A stretch of DNA of 64,000 nt, from positions 4,387,501-4,451,500 of the forward strand of contig NZ_LR134318.1 in assembly GCF_900636825.1 (NCBI RefSeq), read 5' to 3'. The stretch comes from Pseudomonas fluorescens. GTDB lineage: Bacteria; Pseudomonadota; Gammaproteobacteria; Pseudomonadales; Pseudomonadaceae. The notes under the pieces are model-generated. The model was not told the origin of the DNA, searched no databases, and worked only from the letters and a program-made list of their open reading frames with translations. A program made the position numbers and the translations under genes. Of the stretch, positions 1 to 11,001 are shown piece after piece (the first letter of the stretch is position 1; each line of letters opens with the position of its first letter).

Positions 1-89
1 TCGAAGCGAATGTCCAGCACTTCGCCAATGGTATTTTTCTGAATCGCATTCAACCGCTCGATGTCGGGAGTGGTACGCCACAAGCTCAT
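1..89 (-). CDS. PaaI/YdiI-type hotdog-fold thioesterase (5' end only)
   Basis: Only the first 29 codons are inside the window; the gene runs off the left edge. The start codon is at 87-89. The peptide begins MSLWRTTPDIERLNAIQKN and continues with a segment on a conserved lineage-specific pattern (TIGEVLDIRF), which resembles the N-terminus of the YdiI/EntH-like acyl-CoA thioesterases. These hydrolyse acyl- or aroyl-CoA to free acid and CoA in the cytoplasm. It lies 31 bp after the acyl-CoA ligase on the same strand, so the two are probably co-transcribed, one making and one cleaving CoA thioesters. The assignment rests on a short stretch and on this pairing. Confidence 0.6.
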   Translation of the reverse strand, partial: MSLWRTTPDIERLNAIQKNTIGEVLDIRF

Positions 90-120
90 CGCAGACTTCC
101 TTTATTGTTTTAGTCGTCGC

Positions 121-1776
121 TCAATCCTGCCACAGCACCGCCTCACTGCGCTCGCTCCATTCCTCGAAGCGAGCGCCGTAAGTGTCTTCGATCACGTTGC
201 GCTTGATTTTCAGGGTTGGCGTGAGGAAACCGTTTTCCACCGCCCAGCTGTCTTTGACCACCACCAACCGGCGCAAACGTTCATGCTTGTCGAGTGCCGC
301 ATTGACCTCTTCAAGGAGTTTTTCCAGGCTCGAATGCAGACTCGCCCGGCCCTCTTCCTGATTAACCGTGGACAGCACGCACAGCCCCAGCGGTGCACTC
401 AAACCGTCGCCGACCACACAGACTTGCTCGATCCGCGAATGCACGGCCAAGCGGTTTTCGATCGGGGCCGGGGCGACGTATTTGCCCTTGCTGGTTTTGA
501 AAATTTCCTTGAGTCGCCCGGTCAAACGCAAGCGCCCTTCGCCGTCCTGCTCGCCTTTGTCGCCGGTGCGCAGGAAGCCGTCCCCGGTGATGGTTTCGGC
601 AGTTTTCTGCGGTTCCTTGAAATAGCCGAGCATGTTGGCCTGACTGCGAACCTGCACTTCCCCGGACTCATCGATACGCACCTCGACCTCTGGACAGGGT
701 TGGCCGATCCAGCCTTGCTTGTACTGACCCGGCAGGCAAATGTGCGAATAACCGCAGCCCTCGGTCATGCCGTAGACCTCAAGTACATCGAGGCCGAGTT
801 TCTGATACCAGGCGAGCAAGGTCTGCGGCACCGGTGCTGCGCCGGACAGCGCCACGCGCAACGCGTCCAGTCCAAGACCGGCGAGAACTTTGTGCCCGAC
901 CCTTTTGCCGATGAAGGGCAGGCCGAGGAGAAAATCCAGGCGCTTGGCGGCGATCTTGCTGTACACGCCCATCTGGAATTTGGTCCAGATGCGCGGCACG
1001 CCAAACATCGCCGTGGGCCGCGCACGCTGCAGATCGGCAATGAAGGTCTCGAGACTCTCGGCAAAAAACACGGTTTGTCCGGTGTAGATCGAGGCCAGCT
1101 CAACGAACATGCGTTCAGCGACATGACACAGCGGCAAGTACGACAGCAGCCGATCATTCTCGTTGAGGCCGAACAACTGTGTGCCGCGACTGGTGGCGAA
1201 ACCGAGATTGGCAAAACTGTGCATCACCCCCTTCGGCAGGCCGGTGGTGCCAGAGGTGTAGATGATCGTTGCCAGTTGCTCGGCGCCAGGGCGCGGGTCG
1301 TCCTGAATCGGTGAGCTGTGTTGCAGGTCTGTCCAACTGAAATCGAATTCGCCGGGCGGATGCAGCGGCAGGCTGATGGTCGGCAGACCTGCCGGGATGC
1401 CTTTCGACATCGCCGGCCAGTCGTCGAGTTTGCCGATAAACGCCAGCACGCTTTCGGAATGCGTCAGCACCTGCGCCACGGAGTCGGCAGTGAGGTTGGG
1501 ATACAGCGGCACCGAGACGTGCCCGGCCATCCAGATGGCGAGGTCGGCAATGATCCAGTGCGCGCAGTTTTTCGAGATCAGAGCGATGTGGCTGCCCTGC
1601 GGCAACTCCCGCGCGCGCAACCAGTGCGCCGCGCAGCGTGCCTGATGGCCGACGTCGGCCCAGCTTAGCGTCTCGACCTGACCGCCGCCGATAGGCTGCA
1701 CGAGGAAGCGCTGGCGCGGGTGTCGGGCTTCACGTTCGTAGAACACGTCCAGCGGCAATCGGAATGCGGCAGACAT
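121..1776 (-). CDS. AMP-binding long-chain acyl-CoA synthetase family protein
   Basis: This is a 551-residue cytoplasmic adenylate-forming enzyme that should activate a carboxylic acid to acyl-AMP and then acyl-CoA. It has the phosphate-binding signature YTSGTTGLPKGVMHS near residue 175, the EVYGMTEG motif near 335 and the LRTGDKGE motif near 405, with a C-terminal lysine-rich loop (LKEIFKTSKGKYVAP) typical of the long-chain branch. The start at MSAAFRLP was chosen because an AGGAG ribosome site lies 7 bases upstream; an 11-codon longer frame exists but has no such site. The substrate cannot be read from sequence. It sits upstream of a thioesterase in what appears to be a two-gene operon and corresponds in position to PA1617. 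Confidence 0.9.
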   Translation of the reverse strand: MSAAFRLPLDVFYEREARHPRQRFLVQPIGGGQVETLSWADVGHQARCAAHWLRARELPQGSHIALISKNCAHWIIADLAIWMAGHVSVPLYPNLTADSVAQVLTHSESVLAFIGKLDDWPAMSKGIPAGLPTISLPLHPPGEFDFSWTDLQHSSPIQDDPRPGAEQLATIIYTSGTTGLPKGVMHSFANLGFATSRGTQLFGLNENDRLLSYLPLCHVAERMFVELASIYTGQTVFFAESLETFIADLQRARPTAMFGVPRIWTKFQMGVYSKIAAKRLDFLLGLPFIGKRVGHKVLAGLGLDALRVALSGAAPVPQTLLAWYQKLGLDVLEVYGMTEGCGYSHICLPGQYKQGWIGQPCPEVEVRIDESGEVQVRSQANMLGYFKEPQKTAETITGDGFLRTGDKGEQDGEGRLRLTGRLKEIFKTSKGKYVAPAPIENRLAVHSRIEQVCVVGDGLSAPLGLCVLSTVNQEEGRASLHSSLEKLLEEVNAALDKHERLRRLVVVKDSWAVENGFLTPTLKIKRNVIEDTYGARFEEWSERSEAVLWQD

Positions 1777-1867
1777 GCGACTCGCTCCTGTGATTTTGGT
1801 CTGGAGCAAGCGTAGTCAACCAAGCAAGTGCTTGGTCGAATTTTTTACCAAAAGTAACAAGATCAAC

Positions 1868-1964
1868 AGATCGTCCGATCGCGGCCCGAGCCTTCGGCAG
1901 CTCCTACATGGAATGCATTTCCCTGTAGGAGCTGCCGAAGGCTCGGGCCGCGATCGGACGATCT
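1868..1964. repeat. REP inverted pair (perfect 41-bp arms)
   Basis: Two 41-bp arms (1868-1908 and 1924-1964) are exact reverse complements around a 15-base loop. The inner part is the Pseudomonas REP core GTAGGAGCTGCCGAAGGCT; the outer part is extended by GC-rich sequence not shared by most other REP copies here. It lies between sixA and the acyl-CoA ligase and could fold into a stable hairpin in either transcript. Confidence 0.9.
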
Positions 1965-1970
1965 TTGCTT

Positions 1971-2423
1971 TTAAGGGTGCTTGAGGCTATTGAGCTTCAT
2001 CGAACCAATCAGCAGCTCGCTGTGCTCTAGCTCCGCCAGCCCCGCCGTGCTCACCCGCTCCGGCGGATACCCGGCGCCGTGCTGCAAATAGCTCAGCAGA
2101 TTGCCCACCAACGGATTATGGCTGACCAGCAGCACATTGCTGACCGCCACCAGTTGCTCGGCAACCTTGTCCGGATCGCTCTCCGGGGTCAGCCATTCGA
2201 CCGTGCGAATCTCCGGCTCGAAACCCAGCGCTTCGCGAACAATTTGCGCGGTTTGCTGGGCGCGGACGTAAGGGCTGGCGTAGATCGCGGTCAATGGCTG
2301 CCCGATCAAATGGGCGGCACTGCTCAATACTTCCTTACGCCCGTGTTCGGTCAATTCGCGCTCGGGATCGATCTTCGAACCGTGCGGCACCGCCTCACCG
2401 TGACGCAATATCCAGAGTTTCAT
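1971..2423 (-). CDS. sixA: Phosphohistidine phosphatase SixA
   Basis: A 150-residue histidine phosphatase of the phosphoglycerate mutase fold. The N-terminal LRHGEA signature carries the catalytic histidine (residue 8), and SHNPLVGNLLSYL near residue 100 contains the second conserved histidine. SixA proteins remove phosphate from phosphohistidine in HPt domains or in the nitrogen phosphotransferase protein. Its start overlaps the stop of the DUF4389 gene by four bases (ATGA), so translation is probably coupled. It is the last gene of a gpsA-DUF4389-sixA unit. Length fits the family. Confidence 0.92.
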   Translation of the reverse strand: MKLWILRHGEAVPHGSKIDPERELTEHGRKEVLSSAAHLIGQPLTAIYASPYVRAQQTAQIVREALGFEPEIRTVEWLTPESDPDKVAEQLVAVSNVLLVSHNPLVGNLLSYLQHGAGYPPERVSTAGLAELEHSELLIGSMKLNSLKHP

Positions 2424-2767
2424 AGCTTGGGCTCCTCATCACGCACCGGATGCGGTGCAGGGGCGACGGCGTGTGGCGCTTCGCCTTCCGGGGCCCGCGG
2501 TGCTGGCCAGTCGGCGAACGGCCAAGGCTTCTGGTCGCTGTGGAATGTGCCGAAGCGACCGATCTGCGCGAGAAACTGGCTCAGGCTGTCGCCGAAATTC
2601 ATCAAACTGGCGCTTGGTGCGCTATAGATCAGGCGGTAGATCAGTTGCACCAGCACCACCGCGCCGAGAATGAACTGCGCCACTTGCCAGACCAGCAGGT
2701 AAACGATCATCCACAACACCCGCAGGAGAATGGATTCGTACTGGCTTTCGGTTTTCGGATCGTTCAT
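2420..2767 (-). CDS. DUF4389 membrane protein
   Basis: A 115-residue protein with one or two hydrophobic helices (about residues 12-45, rich in V, L and I) and a proline-rich hydrophilic tail (APRAPEGEAPHAVAPAP). It matches the DUF4389 family in the pattern LLVWQVAQFILGAVVLVQLI and the phrase LSQFLAQIGRFGTFHSD. The function of the family is not known. It begins 30 bp after gpsA with a good AGGAAG ribosome site and overlaps sixA by four bases. The fixed gpsA-DUF4389-sixA order (as in PA1612-PA1614) suggests co-expression but not a shared pathway. Confidence 0.85.
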   Translation of the reverse strand: MNDPKTESQYESILLRVLWMIVYLLVWQVAQFILGAVVLVQLIYRLIYSAPSASLMNFGDSLSQFLAQIGRFGTFHSDQKPWPFADWPAPRAPEGEAPHAVAPAPHPVRDEEPKL

Positions 2768-2797
2768 GGCTTGCTTCCTGTTCCTATAACAGCTGAA

Positions 2798-3823
2798 TCA
2801 GTTGAAACCGCTGGTGGAAATAAAATCGACGTCGGTTTTCGGCTCGGCGCGCATCAGTAGACCGATCACCTGCTCCAGCGTGCGTCCTTCGAACAGGATC
2901 GCGTGCAAACCGGCGACCAGCGGCATGTACACGCCGACTTCCTGAGACTTGGCCTTTAGCACTTTCAGGGTGTTGACCCCTTCGGCGACTTCACCGAGGC
3001 GCGAAACTGCTTCGTCGAGACTCAAGCCCTGGCCGAGGGCGAAGCCCACCTGATAGTTGCGGCTCTTGGATGACGAACAGGTCACGATCAGATCGCCGAC
3101 CCCGGCCAGACCGAGGAATGTCATCGGGTTCGCCCCTTGATTTACCGCAAACCGGGTCATTTCGGCCAAGGCGCGGGTGATCAGCATGCTCTTGGTGTTC
3201 TCGCCCATCTCCAGCGCCACCGCCATGCCGGCAATGATCGCGTAGACGTTTTTCAAGGCGCCGCCCAGTTCGACACCAAAACGGTCAGCGCTGGCATAAA
3301 CGCGAAAGGTGCGGCCGTGCAGCGCGGCTTGCACCTGCTTGCACAATTCTTCGTCCTCGCTGGCGACCACCGTGGCGGTCAGCGCATGCTCGGCAATTTC
3401 CCGCGCCAGATTCGGCCCGGACAACACGCCGATGCGTGCCTGCGGGGCGATTTCTTCGAGAATCTGGCTCATCAGTTTGAAGGTCTGGGCTTCGATGCCT
3501 TTGGTCAGGCTGACCAGCATCTTGCCGCTCAATCGCTCGGCGTGAGCGGCGAGCACCGTGCGCAATGCGCTGGATGGCAGCGCGACAAAACACAAATCGC
3601 AGGCGTCAAGCGTTGCCTGCAGGTCGGTGACGGCCGTCACGCCGGGCAAGATCTTGATGCCTTTGAGGTAACGCGGGTTTTCGCGATTGACCCGGATGGC
3701 CTCGGCCTGCTCGGGATCACGCATCCACTGCCGGACTTGATGGCCGTTTTCGGCCAGCAGGTTGGCCACGGCGGTACCAAAACTTCCGCCTCCCAGGACC
3801 GCAATCGGGCGCTGTTCAGTCAT
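2798..3823 (-). CDS. gpsA: NAD(P)H-dependent glycerol-3-phosphate dehydrogenase
   Basis: A 341-residue cytoplasmic enzyme that reduces dihydroxyacetone phosphate to sn-glycerol 3-phosphate for phospholipid synthesis. The N-terminal nucleotide-binding loop is VLGGGSFGTAVANLLAENGH. The substrate domain shows LTKGIE, the catalytic-lysine region GALKNVYAIIAG and GLAGVGDLIVTCSSSKSRN. The start MTEQRPIAVLGG at 3823 places the Rossmann strand directly at the N-terminus as in the family; a 26-codon upstream extension is not family-like. It is the first gene of the minus-strand operon with DUF4389 and sixA. Confidence 0.96.
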   Translation of the reverse strand: MTEQRPIAVLGGGSFGTAVANLLAENGHQVRQWMRDPEQAEAIRVNRENPRYLKGIKILPGVTAVTDLQATLDACDLCFVALPSSALRTVLAAHAERLSGKMLVSLTKGIEAQTFKLMSQILEEIAPQARIGVLSGPNLAREIAEHALTATVVASEDEELCKQVQAALHGRTFRVYASADRFGVELGGALKNVYAIIAGMAVALEMGENTKSMLITRALAEMTRFAVNQGANPMTFLGLAGVGDLIVTCSSSKSRNYQVGFALGQGLSLDEAVSRLGEVAEGVNTLKVLKAKSQEVGVYMPLVAGLHAILFEGRTLEQVIGLLMRAEPKTDVDFISTSGFN

Positions 3824-4019
3824 ATGCAATCCGTTAATCCATACCAGTGGCGATGCCGGCATTATACGGGGCGCCCCGGTCGCGGCCAGCCCCCGCAACA
3901 ATTACCGACACTTGTAGGAACAAGACCAATAAAAGCTAGGAAAATGCCTACAACGTGACTGGAAAAGTCTCTGCCCTCGGTTACCATGCGCGCCACTTGT
4001 TCTCTCTATAGGCTGCGTC

Positions 4020-6143
4020 GTGTTTCTTGGCCCTCCTCCACCGCGTTCGTCGCTCGTGCTGGCGCTGTTATTCAGCCCGGCGTTGCTGGCGGACGATCTG
4101 TTTGTCGACAGCGAGCCGCTGCCGCAGGTGCTGACGGCCACGCGTCTGAAACAAACGCCAGCCGAAGTGCCGGGGAGCATGACTGTCCTCGACAGCGATT
4201 TGATCAGCGCCAGCGGCGCCCGCGACATCAGCGAATTGCTGCGACTGGTGCCGGGGATGATGGTCGGCAACATCAACGGCAATCAGCCGGCGGTGAATTA
4301 CCACGGCACCAACGCCAGCGAAGCGCGACGCATGCAGGTGCTGATCGACGGCCGTTCGGTCTATCGTGCGGGTCTGGCAACGGTGGACTGGAGCGATATT
4401 CCAGTGGCCATCGAAGACATCGCGCGCATCGAAGTCTTCCGCGGGCCGAACACCGTCAGCTACGGCGCCAACGCGCTGATGGCGGTGATCAACATCATCA
4501 CTCTTCATCCCGCGGACAGCCACGGCACACGGTTGAAATACACGCGCGGCCAACGCGGCATCAACGACTTTTATGCCAGCCAGGGCAGCGCCTTCGAGGG
4601 CGGCGATCTGCGCTTGTCGCTGTCGGGTCAGGAAGACAATGGTTTTGACAGCGATCGCAACGGCGCCGATTACCGCGACAGCCGACGCCTGACCCGTTTC
4701 AATCTCGCCGTCAGCCACAGCCTCAACGACGATCAAAGTCTCGACTGGCAACTCAACGCTAAGGACGGCAGCAATCAGCGGCCCTACACCTATCGCCCGG
4801 TGTTCGCGGGGATTACTGACGCCGGTAATAATTCCGACGTGGTGGCCAAGGATTACGCCGGTTCGGTGCGCTGGAATCTCGATATCAATCCCGATCACAG
4901 TCTATATGTTCAAGGCTCGGCCCAGCATTGGGATCGCCAGCAGGTCTGGCGCGCCTGTGATGCCGAGGTGTCATTCAGCCCCGAGCTGACGCAACTGTGG
5001 CAGCTCAACGCGAATTACACCGAACGGCTGGCGCGCAACATCACCCGGTTCACCGGCCCCGGTGCCGCGCCGGGCACGCCGCAGGAAATGGCCCTGGCGA
5101 ATCAGGTGCTCGAGCAATGGCGCAACGGCGCCAGTCGCACCTTGTGCGGCGACATTGACCAAAGCGCCCGGGAATCGCGTTACGACCTCGAATTGCAAGA
5201 TACCCTCAGCCTCTCCGACAGCCTGCGGCTGGTCAGCGGCTTGAACTACCGCTACGACCGCGCCGACTCCGAAACCTATTTCAACGGCACGCTGGACGAC
5301 ACCACCTGGCGAGCCTTCGGCCAACTGGAGTGGCGCGCCACTGAACACTGGTTGTTGCAGGGCGGGGCGATGTTCGAAGACACGCAATTGATCGGCAGTT
5401 CGCTGACTCCGCGTTTTGCCGTCAACTACCTGATCAACCCGCGCCACGGCCTGCGCGCGGTTTATTCGGAGGCGATCCGCTCGCCGGACATGTTCGAGAA
5501 CAACGTCAACTGGAGCTATCAGGTCAGCAATCTGCGGCCGTCTGCCTACGGCCAGTCTTCGGCGCGCTACTTCGTCAAGACCCGTGGCCCGGGCGATCTC
5601 GATCAGGAGCACATGCGCTCGCGGGAATTGGGCTACAACGGTTATTTCGCCGAACTCGGTCTGGCGGTGGATGTGAAGCTGTTCTATGACGAAATCAGCG
5701 CGATGATCAGTGAGCCGCTGCGCAACAATCAATACATCGCCAGCAATGCCAACAGCTCGCGCTTTCGCGGCACCGAAACGCAACTCGACTGGCGCCTGAG
5801 CCTGGCCGACCGTTTACGCTTCACCTACGCGTTCGTCGATGCCGAGGCGAGCAATCCGCTGGATCAGCAATTCACCGCGCGCAACAGCGGTTCGGCCGGC
5901 TGGCTGCGTGATTGGGGGCACGGCTGGAACAGCGCCCTCTTCTATTACGGTGACAACGCCCTCAACGGCTATCGCTTCGAACGTGTCGACACGCGCATCG
6001 CCAAACGCATCGCGCTGGGCAAGGCGCAGTTGCAACTGGCCGGCGTGCTGCAACAGCGTCTCGACCACGAGCCGACCACCTTCGTCGATAACAATCATGA
6101 CGAACGTCGGGTGATGTACTTCAGCGCCGAGCTGGAGTTCTAG
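4020..6143 (+). CDS. TonB-dependent outer-membrane receptor
   Basis: A 707-residue outer-membrane receptor. A signal peptide (about residues 1-24, ending ALLADD) is followed by a TonB-box-like segment (QVLTATRLKQ), a plug domain (about 35-150; VLIDGRSVYR, IARIEVFRGPNTVSYGANA, AVINIIT) and a long beta barrel ending in the aromatic signature YFSAELEF. The start is GTG at 4020; the only nearby ATG (3986) is in another frame. The plug and box look BtuB/colicin I receptor-like, but the ligand is not identifiable. The next gene starts one base after the stop, and the third overlaps it, so receptor, binding protein and hybrid kinase form one operon. That context suggests ligand sensing rather than simple uptake. 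Confidence 0.93.
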   Translation: MFLGPPPPRSSLVLALLFSPALLADDLFVDSEPLPQVLTATRLKQTPAEVPGSMTVLDSDLISASGARDISELLRLVPGMMVGNINGNQPAVNYHGTNASEARRMQVLIDGRSVYRAGLATVDWSDIPVAIEDIARIEVFRGPNTVSYGANALMAVINIITLHPADSHGTRLKYTRGQRGINDFYASQGSAFEGGDLRLSLSGQEDNGFDSDRNGADYRDSRRLTRFNLAVSHSLNDDQSLDWQLNAKDGSNQRPYTYRPVFAGITDAGNNSDVVAKDYAGSVRWNLDINPDHSLYVQGSAQHWDRQQVWRACDAEVSFSPELTQLWQLNANYTERLARNITRFTGPGAAPGTPQEMALANQVLEQWRNGASRTLCGDIDQSARESRYDLELQDTLSLSDSLRLVSGLNYRYDRADSETYFNGTLDDTTWRAFGQLEWRATEHWLLQGGAMFEDTQLIGSSLTPRFAVNYLINPRHGLRAVYSEAIRSPDMFENNVNWSYQVSNLRPSAYGQSSARYFVKTRGPGDLDQEHMRSRELGYNGYFAELGLAVDVKLFYDEISAMISEPLRNNQYIASNANSSRFRGTETQLDWRLSLADRLRFTYAFVDAEASNPLDQQFTARNSGSAGWLRDWGHGWNSALFYYGDNALNGYRFERVDTRIAKRIALGKAQLQLAGVLQQRLDHEPTTFVDNNHDERRVMYFSAELEF

Positions 6144-6144
6144 G

Positions 6145-7073
6145 ATGCGCATCGGCCGGTCACGGAAGACGCCGACCTTCGGCCACTGGCTGGCCGGGGT
6201 CTGCCTGTTTCTGACAGCTTGGCTGCACGGGGTCGGCGTGCAGGCGGCTGACATTCTGTTGACCGGCGCCGAGGAAAGCCCTGGCGTCCAGGCCTTCGTT
6301 CAAGCCTTGAGTGAACTGCGCCCGACCGATAACGTACGTTTCCAGCCACTGGCCAGTCTGCCGGCGCCGGGCCTGCTGCCGGCGAGCCTGCGCCTGATTC
6401 TCCTGGACGTGCCGGCGCTCGACTGGCGCGTGCAGGATGCCCAAGGCCCGGCCACCCTGGTGCTGCGCATCAGTCGTCTGCAGGCGCGCCAGCGTTTCGG
6501 TGCGGTACACCCGGCGCGGCTTAGCCTGCTGTGGAGCGATCCGCCGCTGAGCCGGCAGTTGCAATTGATCCGGCGGATTCTGCCCCACGCCCGTCGCGTC
6601 GGCGTGTTGTTCGATCAGCACAGTGAGTTTCTCCTCAAAGAACTGCACCGGGCGGCGCTACCGCTGCATCTGGACATCGTCGCTCAGCGCTGGGACGACA
6701 CTCAGGACAGCCGCCCCTTGCAAGCCGTGCTGAAAAACAGCGACGTGCTGTTGGGCCTCGATGATCCCGACGTGTACAACCCGAAAACCGCGAAGAACCT
6801 GTTGCTCAGCAGCTACTCGCGGCAAGTGGCGCTGGTCGGCCCCACCGTGTCATTCGTGCGCGCCGGCAGCCTCGCCAGCACCTACAGCGACCAGAACGAC
6901 TGGCTGACGATTCTCGATCAATTGCTCGACCAGCCACCCGCGACCTGGCCACGAACGCTCTACCCCGCACACTTTAAAGTTTCAAGTAACGCCCAGGTCG
7001 CTCGTTCATTAGGCATCGAACCGTTGAATGAAGCCTCTGTCGCCAGTGCGCTGGCCGAAGGAGAACGCCGTCC

Positions 7074-7077
<4 letters not shown>
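6145..7077 (+). CDS. Periplasmic substrate-binding protein (PF04392-like), no cognate ABC transporter
   Basis: A 310-residue protein with a basic N-terminus and hydrophobic helix (about residues 12-33, ending GVGVQA) indicating export to the periplasm. The body shows the pattern of the ABC transporter substrate-binding family PF04392: RRVGVLFDQHSEFLLKEL, then DVLLGLDDPDVYNPKTAK, VALVGPTVSFVRAGSLAS and a C-terminal SNAQVARSLGIE. No permease or ATPase gene is nearby. It lies 1 base after the TonB receptor gene and overlaps the hybrid kinase gene by four bases, so it most likely delivers a ligand signal from receptor to kinase. The ribosome site GGAG is inside the receptor gene. Confidence 0.85.
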
Positions 7078-8978
<1,901 letters not shown>

Positions 8979-9046
8979 TGACGGCTTTTCGACCATCTGC
9001 GACTGGCGTGAAAAGCGAAAGTGCGGCAGTCTTAGGCACCCGAACG

Positions 9047-9062
9047 AGCCCCAAAAGGGGCT
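9047..9062 (+). terminator. Short GC hairpin after the hybrid kinase gene
   Basis: A six-base-pair stem, AGCCCC with GGGGCT around AAAA, lies about 70 bp after the kinase stop and is followed by an AT-rich stretch (TGATTTAAAATTT). It could end the receptor-kinase operon before fabA, but lacks a strong uridine tract. Confidence 0.45.
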
Positions 9063-9076
9063 TGATTTAAAATTTC

Positions 9077-9094
9077 AGTGCACAAGTGTACATT
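9077..9094. promoter_or_regulatory. Palindrome resembling a FabR/DesT operator upstream of fabA
   Basis: The 18-mer AGTGCACAAGTGTACATT has half-sites AGTGCACA and AATGTACA (reverse complement of the right half) around AG, differing at two positions. It resembles the known FabR operators before E. coli fabA and fabB (AGCGTACA..TGTACGCT type), and in Pseudomonas the related repressor DesT controls unsaturated fatty acid genes. It lies about 130 bp upstream of the fabA start. Regulator identity is inferred. Confidence 0.5.
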
Positions 9095-9225
9095 CATGTC
9101 CTTGGCGCTGTGACTTTCACCACAACGCAATAGTCTATGAGTAGGCTGCCGGTTCGAGGCATGAACGCTTCGAACGGTCGGGAAGATTTGCCCCACCTGC
9201 CGCATGGGATTATTGAGGAGCTCGC

Positions 9226-9741
9226 ATGACCAAACAAAACGCCTTTACTCGGGAAGATCTGCTGCGCTGCAGTCGCGGTGAGCTGTTCGGCCCAGGTAAC
9301 GCGCAACTGCCCGCCCCGAACATGCTGATGGTCGATCGCATCACCCTGATCAAAGAAGAGGGTGGCAAGTACGGCAAGGGTGAATTGGTCGCCGAGCTGG
9401 ATATCACTCCGGACCTGTGGTTCTTCGCCTGCCACTTCGAAGGTGATCCGGTAATGCCGGGCTGCCTGGGCCTCGACGCCATGTGGCAACTGGTCGGCTT
9501 CTTCCTTGGCTGGCAAGGTCAGCCAGGCCGCGGTCGTGCACTCGGATCAGGCGAAGTGAAGTTTTTTGGTCAGGTTCTGCCGACCGCTAAAAAAGTTACG
9601 TATAACATTCATATCAAGCGTGTTCTCAAAGGCAAGCTGAGCATGGCATACGCCGACGGTACAGTTTCTGTCGACGGTAAAGAAATCTACTCCGCCCAAG
9701 GCCTCAAGGTCGGCGTTTTCACCTCCACTGACAACTTCTAA
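9226..9741 (+). CDS. fabA: 3-hydroxydecanoyl-ACP dehydratase/isomerase
   Basis: A 171-residue cytoplasmic hotdog-fold enzyme that dehydrates 3-hydroxydecanoyl-ACP and isomerises trans-2- to cis-3-decenoyl-ACP, the branch point to unsaturated fatty acids. The active-site histidine lies in FACHFEGDPVMPGCLGLDAM (near residue 70), with the conserved Asp in the same GCLGLDAMWQLVGFFLGW helix. Length and sequence are near-identical to other Pseudomonas FabA. An excellent GAGGAG ribosome site precedes the ATG. fabB follows after 11 bp. Confidence 0.98.
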   Translation: MTKQNAFTREDLLRCSRGELFGPGNAQLPAPNMLMVDRITLIKEEGGKYGKGELVAELDITPDLWFFACHFEGDPVMPGCLGLDAMWQLVGFFLGWQGQPGRGRALGSGEVKFFGQVLPTAKKVTYNIHIKRVLKGKLSMAYADGTVSVDGKEIYSAQGLKVGVFTSTDNF

Positions 9742-9752
9742 GGGTTATTCGC

Positions 9753-10973
9753 ATGCGCCGCGTCGTTATCACTGGTCTGGGCATCGTTTCGTGCCTGGGC
9801 AATGACAAAGAGACCGTCTCCGCTAACCTGCGTGCAAGCCGCCCGGGCATCCGGTTCAACCCGGAATATGCTGAAATGGGTCTGCGTAGCCAGGTTTCCG
9901 GCTCCATCGACCTCAACCTTGAAGAGCTGATCGATCGCAAGATCTATCGCTTCGTCGGCCACGCAGCGGCATACGCCTACCTGGCCATGAAAGACGCGAT
10001 CACTGACTCCGGCCTGACCGAAGAGCAAGTGTCCAACCCGCGCACCGGCCTGATCGCCGGCTCCGGCGGCGCGTCCACGCTGAACCAGATGGAAGCGCTG
10101 GACATTCTGCGCGAGAAAGGCGTGAAACGCGTCGGCCCGTACCGTGTAACGCGGACCATGAGCAGCACCGTTTCCGCTTGCCTGGCCACGCCATTCAAGA
10201 TCAAGGGCCTGAACTACTCCATCGCTTCTGCCTGCGCCACCAGTGCTCACTGCATCGGTACTGCCATGGAACAGATCCAGATGGGCAAACAGGACATCGT
10301 CTTCGCCGGTGGCGGTGAAGAAGAGCACTGGAGCCAGTCGTTCCTGTTCGACGCCATGGGCGCTCTGTCCAGCAAGCGTAACGACAGCCCTGAACAAGCT
10401 TCGCGCGCCTACGACAAGGATCGCGACGGTTTCGTCATCGCTGGCGGTGGCGGCATGGTGGTGGTCGAAGAGCTGGAACACGCTCTGGCCCGCGGCGCAA
10501 AAATCTACGCGGAAATCGTTGGCTACGGCGCCACGTCCGACGGCTACGATATGGTTGCCCCGAGCGGCGAAGGCGCGATCCGCTGCATGCAGCAGGCGCT
10601 GTCCACCGTCGACACCCCGATCGACTACCTGAACACCCACGGCACATCGACTCCGGTCGGTGACGTCGCGGAAATGAAAGGTGTACGTGAAGTGTTCGGC
10701 GACAAGGCTCCGGCGATCAGTTCGACCAAGAGCCTGTCCGGTCACTCCCTGGGCGCCGCCGGCGTTCACGAAGCGATCTACTGCATGCTGATGATGGAAG
10801 GCAACTTCATTGCCGGCTCCGCCAACATCGACGAGCTGGACCCTGAAGTGGCCGATCTGCCGGTGCTGACCAAGACCCGCGAGAACGCCACGATCAACAC
10901 CGTGATGAGCAACAGCTTCGGCTTCGGCGGCACCAACGCCACGCTGGTACTGAAGCGCTGGGAAGGCAAGTAA
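9753..10973 (+). CDS. fabB: Beta-ketoacyl-ACP synthase I
   Basis: A 406-residue condensing enzyme that elongates cis-3-decenoyl-ACP with malonyl-ACP. The thiolase-fold motifs are visible: catalytic Cys in SIASACATSAHCIG (near residue 163), His in NTHGTSTPVGD (near 298), Lys in STKSLSGHSLGAAG (near 328) with the second His in the same motif, and C-terminal NSFGFGGTNATLV. It forms the fabAB operon (11 bp spacing, AAGGG ribosome site) and is followed by a strong terminator. Confidence 0.98.
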   Translation: MRRVVITGLGIVSCLGNDKETVSANLRASRPGIRFNPEYAEMGLRSQVSGSIDLNLEELIDRKIYRFVGHAAAYAYLAMKDAITDSGLTEEQVSNPRTGLIAGSGGASTLNQMEALDILREKGVKRVGPYRVTRTMSSTVSACLATPFKIKGLNYSIASACATSAHCIGTAMEQIQMGKQDIVFAGGGEEEHWSQSFLFDAMGALSSKRNDSPEQASRAYDKDRDGFVIAGGGGMVVVEELEHALARGAKIYAEIVGYGATSDGYDMVAPSGEGAIRCMQQALSTVDTPIDYLNTHGTSTPVGDVAEMKGVREVFGDKAPAISSTKSLSGHSLGAAGVHEAIYCMLMMEGNFIAGSANIDELDPEVADLPVLTKTRENATINTVMSNSFGFGGTNATLVLKRWEGK

Positions 10974-11001
10974 TTCCCTGCTGTTGAGCCACACCTGAAA
11001 A

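Noticed and set aside
3986..4648. ATG-started 220-codon frame overlapping the TonB receptor
   Set aside because: The receptor frame starting with GTG at 4020 carries the signal peptide and plug motifs; the ATG frame does not.
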